From positions 1-28,702 of the forward strand of contig CAJURY010000017.1 of assembly GCA_910589155.1 (NCBI GenBank): 28,702 nucleotides of DNA, given 5' to 3'. The stretch comes from an uncultured Oscillospiraceae bacterium (lineage in GTDB: Bacteria; Bacillota; Clostridia; Oscillospirales; Oscillospiraceae). The notes under the pieces are model-generated. The model did no database searches, was not told the origin of the DNA, and worked only from the letters and a program-made list of their open reading frames with translations. The position numbers were made by a program, and so were the translations under genes. Positions 24,209-28,702 of the stretch are shown here, piece by piece; the first letter of the stretch is position 1; the number at the start of each line of letters is the position of its first letter.

Positions 24209-26225
24209 TGCTGTCACCCCCCAAATTGTAAAGAAAGTCTACCGGATGCACCGTTTGGTTGACGGATGTAAGGTACTGATAAATTGCTTTTAAGACAGTT
24301 TGTTCCCCCAGCGTACTGATTTGATATGTAAACAGGCTTTCATATGACGTTTCCAGCGCAAAAATGTATTGATTCCATTCATCAATATCGGCAATTTCAC
24401 CCGCGAATGCATACTCTTTCAGGATGGCCAAATCACTGTAACTTGGCTTTTCGCAGCCAGAGGAGGATTCATTTTGAAAGTATAAATATTGTATAAATTT
24501 GTCTCTTAAAATATTTTTATTAGAATCTTCTGGAATTGTTCCTTCTAAATAAGAAATGCAAGCCCCTTTTACGTTGGGCATCAGATCTGCTATTAAAATG
24601 TGATCATTCAAAAGTACAAATGTTTCATTATTTGCTCCAGCCGCCCCTATTGTATAGGGTTGCAAAATGATGGTTTTGCCTGAAGCTGACAAGGTTTCAT
24701 TACAGCCTACATCGCTGGCAAGCTTTTCCCAAGCCTCCTCAAGTTCTTCCGGCGTAAAAGATAATGTTTGTCCACCCACCGGGCTGCTAAGGCATACGGC
24801 GTCATTGTGATTTTCTTCGGATAGTAAACCCGCATATAAACTGACGGTTGAAGCGGTTCCAGAAAAAGTATTTTTGTCGGCCTGCTCCGGCAGATTGGAA
24901 AAGACCTTCAAAGCGGTATTTACACGAATAGAAAAATATGTTTCATTAAACTTTGTATTTACTTTTATTGAATGATTGTTTTGATCCCATATAGGCAAAT
25001 GCCCCGCCATAGGATAATATGGGAAATATCCTGGTAAAGCAACCCCTTGCTCATTTGCAAAATATTTCCAGGTTTGGCCAGAATAGAAAATCGTCATGGC
25101 CTTTATTGGTTTCGTAGAAGAGACGTCCAGGAAATCTCCATTTCTTTGAAAATCCAGAGACTCCCCCATTTCGTTGACAACGGAATGAACGTTTAATCCA
25201 TGGTAAAGCGTGAATTGATATAGGGAGAGATCCGATTGTGAGAGGCACAATGTGGCTTCCGCTTTCAAGTTGTGTTGAATTGATAAGTCAAGTTCATACT
25301 GTTCAACGGTAAAATCAGCAGGAACCGCTGAAGGTGCTTCCCTATCACGTCGATATTGATATTCACTGTTCACAATTGAGTTAATTCGATTATCCTTGTA
25401 AAGAACATAGTCATTTGACCGAAACGCAAACCGAACCCCACACACAATGGCAAGTAAGCCTGTAAGACCAGCGATGAAACGCAGTCTGCGCTCTTTCCCG
25501 GCACTGTATTTCCATAGTAAAGCTGCTAATAAAAGCAGACTCCAAAAAGCCACTAATACCCAGCGGCAAAACTCCATGGAAATTCCATAAACACCATCCG
25601 CTACCCAATTTGAATTTGGTACAGAGATAGAAAACCAATCCAGAACGGAGACAAACTGAAAGCCTCCAATACCACCGCCGGAGAGTATTTGAAGAGAAAC
25701 CGAACTGAAAAGGATACTTGCTAGGGCGATACAGCCATAAGCTGTCGGACGCCCACGGGAGGCCAGGCAAGCGCCGAGGAAAATACTAATTATGCTTGGC
25801 ATGGTGCAATATAGTAATACTGAAAGTAGCGAATGAGCTACGTATATAGGATAATCTGATCCGTTACTAAGATATGAAGCAATCTGCCATCCCCAAATCA
25901 GCATTGACCAGAATATCAATGGGATCAATAGGATTAAAATCTCAGAAAAAAATAAATTTCTCTCAGCACCTCTTACTACAGCAATGCATTCGCGTCCTCC
26001 TATTCTCTGAATTTGGGACGTAAATTCATAGGATGCAAAGGCAAAATATACAATACCAAGAATACCAAGTTTAAGGCTACTTAGGAGAAAAGAAATCGGG
26101 GCAGACAGCGAACGGTATAAAGAGAATAATGTAAAGAAACTTGCTGCGTACATTGCCGAGTATGATACAATCAATTTTATTGTACGAAAATATACGCGAA
26201 AAGATATTCTAATTGAATATTTCAT
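24201..26225 (-). CDS. Membrane protein with M1-peptidase-like ectodomain, ABC transporter partner
   Basis: About 674 residues. The first 265 residues hold roughly seven membrane helices, as in ABC-2 permeases. The remaining 400 are predicted to be extracytoplasmic. Residues about 300-385 (YELDLSIQHNLKAEATLCLS..., then FTLYHGLNVHSVV, LDFQRNGDFLDV) resemble the N-terminal beta-saddle of M1 aminopeptidases, which also occurs in permease-M1 fusions. No HExxH zinc motif is present, so peptidase activity is unlikely; the domain may bind a peptide or the small secreted protein encoded upstream. The start is ATG 26225, with TAGGAGAA upstream; a further ATG at 26267 lies inside a hairpin. The M1 likeness is judged by pattern only. 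Confidence 0.65.
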   Translation of the reverse strand: MKYSIRISFRVYFRTIKLIVSYSAMYAASFFTLFSLYRSLSAPISFLLSSLKLGILGIVYFAFASYEFTSQIQRIGGRECIAVVRGAERNLFFSEILILLIPLIFWSMLIWGWQIASYLSNGSDYPIYVAHSLLSVLLYCTMPSIISIFLGACLASRGRPTAYGCIALASILFSSVSLQILSGGGIGGFQFVSVLDWFSISVPNSNWVADGVYGISMEFCRWVLVAFWSLLLLAALLWKYSAGKERRLRFIAGLTGLLAIVCGVRFAFRSNDYVLYKDNRINSIVNSEYQYRRDREAPSAVPADFTVEQYELDLSIQHNLKAEATLCLSQSDLSLYQFTLYHGLNVHSVVNEMGESLDFQRNGDFLDVSSTKPIKAMTIFYSGQTWKYFANEQGVALPGYFPYYPMAGHLPIWDQNNHSIKVNTKFNETYFSIRVNTALKVFSNLPEQADKNTFSGTASTVSLYAGLLSEENHNDAVCLSSPVGGQTLSFTPEELEEAWEKLASDVGCNETLSASGKTIILQPYTIGAAGANNETFVLLNDHILIADLMPNVKGACISYLEGTIPEDSNKNILRDKFIQYLYFQNESSSGCEKPSYSDLAILKEYAFAGEIADIDEWNQYIFALETSYESLFTYQISTLGEQTVLKAIYQYLTSVNQTVHPVDFLYNLGGDSNA

Positions 26226-26249
26226 ATAAAATTCTCCTATATTGCAATA

Positions 26250-26282
26250 AAGGTATGGGCCATTCAAGACAGCCCATACCTT
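26250..26282 (-). terminator. Attenuator-like hairpin between secreted-protein and transporter genes
   Basis: AAGGTATGGGC and GCCCATACCTT form a perfect 11-base stem with an 11-base loop. On the minus strand it is followed by only a weak T-run (TTATTG), so it may end some transcripts and let others read into the transporter genes. That would give much more secreted protein than transporter. Confidence 0.6.
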
Positions 26283-26344
26283 CTATCAGTAATCAACTAC
26301 ATCGTTTAGCTGCCCTCATATAATAGAGACTAGCAACAAACTTC

Positions 26345-26749
26345 TTAGCCATCCGTATATACAGATCCGGTAGCGACCCGGCCAGGATTGCCGACAACCC
26401 AATAAGTGCTAGATGCCAAATATACCCGGAATAGGTAGTTAACGGTAGATTTCCCCCATACGGAAGTGGAATTACTGGAACCGGGCGAGGCAGTTACGGT
26501 TTGATATGTTGTCCACCCATCTCCTGCACTGATTTGCAACGATAAATTAACATCTCCAGCTGACCCAGAATGGTTAGAAACGGTTCCCTTTCCACTGTGG
26601 CCACCATAGGAAGAGGAGGTGACATTGTTTTGTGTTGCTGTTAGGGAGACAGACCCTTTATAGGAAACGGCGGCAAAAACAGACATAGACAGAGCAAAAC
26701 ACAGAGCGAATACCAACGCAATTGTTCCGATTCGTTTTATCGCTTTCAT
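26345..26749 (-). CDS. Small secreted Ser/Thr/Gly-rich protein of unknown function
   Basis: A 134-residue protein with a clear signal peptide (MKAIKRIGTIALVFALC..., likely cut after SVFA near residue 26). The mature part of about 108 residues has no Cys, many Ser, Thr, Gly and Val, and alternating patterns that suggest beta-strands (TVNYLFRVYLASSTYWVVG). The family is not recognised. It is the first gene of an operon with a strong AAGGAGG site, a consensus promoter and a long leader, and is followed by an attenuator-like hairpin and then an ABC system. The layout of secreted protein, large membrane protein and ABC ATPase recalls lactococcin 972-type bacteriocin clusters, but sequence similarity is not convincing. 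Bacteriocin, signal or surface protein are all open. Confidence 0.75.
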   Translation of the reverse strand: MKAIKRIGTIALVFALCFALSMSVFAAVSYKGSVSLTATQNNVTSSSYGGHSGKGTVSNHSGSAGDVNLSLQISAGDGWTTYQTVTASPGSSNSTSVWGKSTVNYLFRVYLASSTYWVVGNPGRVATGSVYTDG

Positions 26750-27024
26750 AACTTAACCTCCTTAAAATTAATTTCCTGGTTTGAATATACTAATTGACGG
26801 CTTTTCTCAGCTTTATCATAATTGCACCAATGAATTTTAAATAAACCCGCTTTCTCACTCCAAGTCTAAGCGTGAGATAGTACTCGTGTTGAACTTCTAC
26901 CAAATATGATTTACGACTTCAATGCATCTAATACCTATTATCTCAACACGTAATAACGGCTGCATTGGCCTCGGCGGCTGGGCATCTTAAACCATTGGAA
27001 TCTCCTCCTTCCCAATCTTTAACT
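26750..27024 (-). promoter_or_regulatory. Long 5' leader of the secreted-protein operon
   Basis: About 275 bases lie between the predicted transcription start and the ATG at 26749. Soon after the start there is GGAAGGAGGAG followed by ATGGTTTAA, a good ribosome site that would translate only Met-Val-stop, and then a possible 15-codon frame beginning ATGCCC. Further on, CGTGTTGA and TCAACACG form an 8-base inverted repeat. AAGGAGG at 26758-26764 is the site for the gene itself. The leader may act in regulation. Confidence 0.4.
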
Positions 27025-27030
27025 ACATCA

Positions 27031-27059
27031 AGTTTACCACTTTTTCCCATGAAAGTCAA
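27031..27059 (-). promoter_or_regulatory. Sigma-A-type promoter of the secreted-protein/ABC operon
   Basis: Minus strand TTGACT (27059-27054), 17-base spacer, TAAACT (27036-27031). Its first 18 bases match those of the PBECR4-gene promoter at 16 positions (TTGACTTTnnTGGGAAAA), which hints at shared control. Confidence 0.8.
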
Positions 27060-27185
27060 GCGTTTTTTGTAAAATATGCAGAGCGTTTTAATGAGTAAAA
27101 AAATATGAACTCGGATTTGCGAAAGTGGAAAAATCTACTATGCCGACTACAAAAGAAAGAGAGGTCGGTATTGCAATAAAGAAGA

Positions 27186-27485
27186 TGGTGGTTGCCAAAT
27201 GCGCGTCCTTTGGAGGAAGCCTTGATTGACACTGTTTTGGAAGAGTATAGAGAAGTACTATGTTCCACAAAAAATGCAAAACAGTAGGACGTCCAATATA
27301 AGGCCGCGCAGATAAAAAATCGTGAAAAACGTAACGCCAGTTACCCCACCGCAGAATTTGATCGCATTTCCCTATGGCCTGATCAGGAAAAAAATACGTC
27401 TATCTGCATCCTGTCCATGGTACAAAGCAGTATGTCTTTTTTAACTAAGCCAGAAAAATATACGTCCCAAGTTGGGACGTATTAA
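27186..27485 (+). pseudogene. Possible remnant of a decayed gene
   Basis: The 26750-27683 gap has no intact gene. From 27186 one frame reads WWLPNARPLEEALIDTVLEEY and on to a TAG at 27285-27287, then continues in the same frame for about 65 codons (including NREKRNASYPTAEFDRISLW) to 27485. The peptide looks protein-like but lacks a start and ribosome site. It may be the tail of a gene lost by deletion. The original family is not recognised. Confidence 0.25.
27460..27482. repeat. Dispersed palindrome copy 7
   Basis: Ten-base perfect arms (ATACGTCCCA / TGGGACGTAT) around AGT. Unlike the other copies it is directly followed by a strong terminator and lies about 200 bases before the next gene. 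Confidence 0.85.
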
Positions 27486-27515
27486 ATCCACCCAAGCCAG
27501 GGTGGATTTTTTTGT
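27484..27515 (+). terminator. Strong intrinsic terminator
   Basis: AAATCCACCC-AAGCCA-GGGTGGATTT followed by a long T-rich run (TTTTGTTTTTTT). It isolates the regulator genes downstream from transcription entering from the left. Confidence 0.9.
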
Positions 27516-27683
27516 TTTTTTCAATACTCTGTTGGGAACCTGTTTCCCCCACGCCTAGATGGTGTAATAATATAGGAGAAAAAGTGTACTTTTGTAACAT
27601 TTTGGGAGGTTTTCTACTTTTTCTGGAAGTTGCCCCTATTTCATTCGTGATATAAGTAGAGCCAAAGAAAGAAGGAAAGAAAA

Positions 27684-28112
27684 ATGACAAAAGAACAGTT
27701 CTACGTATACCAGGAGGATACTTTTGAGGCATTCTGCAAAGCCCTGATTCGCAACGAAAGCATTGATGCTCACCGGGAGCTTGCCAGCCATGCGGAACGG
27801 GAAACAGCAATATCTGCACTTTCTGAAAGAGAGTTGTCATCTCTCTGTGCAGAAGATTGTTACCACCCCTATTGCAAGACTTTTTTTGTCCGGGAAACAG
27901 CTATTAAAATTTTCGACCCCAATTTGGCAGAGGGCTTGCAGTTTCTTCCTCCCCATTTGCGGGAAATCTTGCTGCTGTTCTACTGTATGGAATACAGCAC
28001 TCCGCAAATTGGCCGCCTGCTGAACCTTCCTAAAAGTACCGTTCATTACCGTAAGCGTGAAGCAATATGCCGTCTAAAGCGGTTGTTGGAGGGTATGGAG
28101 CATGAATACTAA
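27684..28112 (+). CDS. Sigma-70 region 4-like regulator (Tn916 Orf7 type)
   Basis: A 142-residue protein. The C-terminal half (LPPHLREILLLFYCMEYSTPQIGRLLNLPKSTV...RKREAICRLKRLLE) has the sigma region 4 helix-turn-helix pattern, as in the small sigma-like regulators of Tn916/Tn1549-type elements. It probably controls excision or transfer genes. The start is ATG 27684, with GAAGGAAAG upstream. The upstream region holds a direct repeat TACTTTT (27587 and 27615) and a TATAAG box at 27651, but no clear -35. It overlaps the next gene by 11 bases. Confidence 0.8.
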   Translation: MTKEQFYVYQEDTFEAFCKALIRNESIDAHRELASHAERETAISALSERELSSLCAEDCYHPYCKTFFVRETAIKIFDPNLAEGLQFLPPHLREILLLFYCMEYSTPQIGRLLNLPKSTVHYRKREAICRLKRLLEGMEHEY

Positions 28113-28368
28113 CCGAATTTCCTACTCAACAATTGTGGATGCTAAATCAGGCGACAGCGAAGCTATGACTACAATTCTGATCCATTTTGCGCCATATATC
28201 CGCCGCTACTCCAAGCGTACTTTCTTTGACGAATATGGAAATCGCTGTGAATATGTGGACAATGAAATCCGGCAGCGCATTGAGGTCAAATTGATGATGG
28301 GTATTGTCTATAAGTATGACCTAAACAAGCTACCGCTTGGCGAAACGCTGGATTTTGATATATTATGA
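28102..28368 (+). CDS. HTH_16-type conjugative-transposon regulator
   Basis: An 88-residue protein with the family pattern YSTIVDAKSGDSEAMTTILIHFAPYIRRYSKR, then DEYGN...VDNEIRQRIEVKLMMGI, as in helix-turn-helix domain HTH_16 proteins of Tn916-like elements. These are always paired with a sigma-like gene, as here. It probably acts with that protein in control of excision and transfer. The start, ATG 28102, lies within the end of the previous gene and indicates coupling. Confidence 0.85.
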   Translation: MNTNRISYSTIVDAKSGDSEAMTTILIHFAPYIRRYSKRTFFDEYGNRCEYVDNEIRQRIEVKLMMGIVYKYDLNKLPLGETLDFDIL

Positions 28369-28374
28369 GGTTAT

Positions 28375-28581
28375 ATGTACATTATGTTAATTTATATTCA
28401 TACAGAAGAACGCTGTGTCATGTGCGGTCAAATTATCCCAGAGGGTCGAATGGTCTGCCCTCTGTGCGAAAAAGATGTGGAAGAAAAGGTGGCACAAAAG
28501 CAGGCCGCACAAGCGCGAGAGACATTTCCCGTATTGCTTGGATTCAGGAAGCGGCGGCAATCCGCCAAAAGGACGGAATGA
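28375..28581 (+). CDS. Small zinc-ribbon protein
   Basis: A 68-residue protein with two CxxC pairs (CVMCGQIIPEGRMVCPLC) that can bind one zinc ion, then a charged helical tail (EEKVAQKQAAQARE) and a basic end (GFRKRRQSAKR). Similar short zinc-ribbon proteins occur beside Tn916-type regulators; the role is unknown. ATG 28375, with GAGG upstream, is preferred; ATG 28384 is possible. The stop codon lies inside a hairpin. Confidence 0.65.
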   Translation: MYIMLIYIHTEERCVMCGQIIPEGRMVCPLCEKDVEEKVAQKQAAQARETFPVLLGFRKRRQSAKRTE

Positions 28582-28631
28582 GATAATCATTCCGTGCAAG
28601 TATGCCTTGCTTTTGAGGCGTACTTGCACGG
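28574..28631 (+). other. Two overlapping, mutually exclusive hairpins
   Basis: CGGAATGA-GATAA-TCATTCCG (28574-28594) includes the stop of the zinc-ribbon gene. CCGTGCAAGTATGCC (28592-28606) pairs with GGCGTACTTGCACGG (28617-28631), a 15-base stem with one G-U pair. They share CCG at 28592-28594, so both cannot form fully at once. No T-run follows. The remaining 70 bases to the window end show no gene. Confidence 0.55.
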
Positions 28632-28702
28632 GCTGATTATTGGCCCTGGCTATATGCTACTTACAACTGAATAGGGCAATCAGATACGTTCCGTATGTGT
28701 TG

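Noticed and set aside
26794..26822. Plus-strand promoter TTGACG-N17-CATAAT
   Set aside because: It points into the leader antisense strand, with no plus-strand gene downstream before the terminator; kept only as a remote possibility of an antisense RNA.
1..28702. CRISPR arrays, tRNA/rRNA genes, insertion sequences
   Set aside because: No regularly spaced repeats, no tRNA or rRNA-like sequence and no transposase-like protein were seen.

Overview
The window reads as most of one integrative and conjugative element (ICE) of a low-to-mid GC Gram-positive bacterium, probably of the class Clostridia (Oscillospiraceae/Lachnospiraceae type). The reasons are strong AGGAGG ribosome binding sites, heavy use of TTG starts, sortases with LPxTG-type wall-anchored proteins, and a relaxase/VirD4/PrgI/VirB4 gene order typical of Tn1549-like Firmicute elements. 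The element runs off both ends: the first gene (ParB) is cut at its 5' side, and the recombination genes expected beyond the last regulators lie outside.

Layout. (1) 1-2820: maintenance and host-takeover genes on the + strand: ParB, a DUF3846 protein, an ArdC-like antirestriction/zinc-peptidase protein and an LPD28-type small protein. (2) 2821-3089: a gap packed with hairpins just before the mobilisation genes, the best oriT candidate. (3) 3090-6622: DUF7007 protein, MobC-like relaxosome protein, MOB-P relaxase, PcfB and a second ArdC-like protein that has lost a zinc ligand. (4) 6623-6987: a second hairpin-rich gap. (5) 6988-13192: the type IV secretion core: VirD4 coupling protein, VirB2/TrbC-like pilin, TrbL/VirB6, PrgI and VirB4. 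It is interrupted by one counter-oriented small membrane protein gene with its own promoter and terminator. (6) 13247-20626: a covalent surface-attachment module: a thioester-domain adhesin (LPFTG), a major pilin (YPKN pilin motif, LPKTG) and two class C sortases, split by a minus-strand PBECR4-type gene. (7) 20743-22509: an NlpC/P60 wall hydrolase for the transfer channel. (8) 22605-27059, minus strand, visibly more AT-rich: cargo made of a small secreted Ser/Thr/Gly-rich protein, a polytopic protein with an M1-peptidase-like ectodomain, an ABC ATPase and a second membrane protein. It has a clear promoter, a long leader, an internal attenuator-like hairpin and a strong terminator. (9) 27684-28581: Tn916-type regulators (a sigma-like protein and an HTH_16 protein) and a small zinc-ribbon protein.

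How it may work together: ParB and the ArdC-like proteins would keep the element and protect incoming DNA. The relaxosome would nick oriT and pass DNA through VirD4 into the PrgI/TrbL/VirB4 channel, with the NlpC/P60 enzyme opening the wall. The sortase-built pilus and thioester adhesin could hold mating cells together.

The most unusual signal is a family of seven near-identical palindromes, core GTCCCA-(A/G)(G/C)T-TGGGAC, with covarying outer base pairs. Six lie in gaps between co-directional genes, five of these 5 to about 30 bases before a Shine-Dalgarno sequence; the seventh abuts a terminator. They look like a dispersed, element-wide cis-regulatory hairpin or operator. A second oddity is that four transfer genes have good Shine-Dalgarno sequences but an ATC, ATT or ATA codon at the expected start. 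All product names come from motif reading by eye, with no database search.
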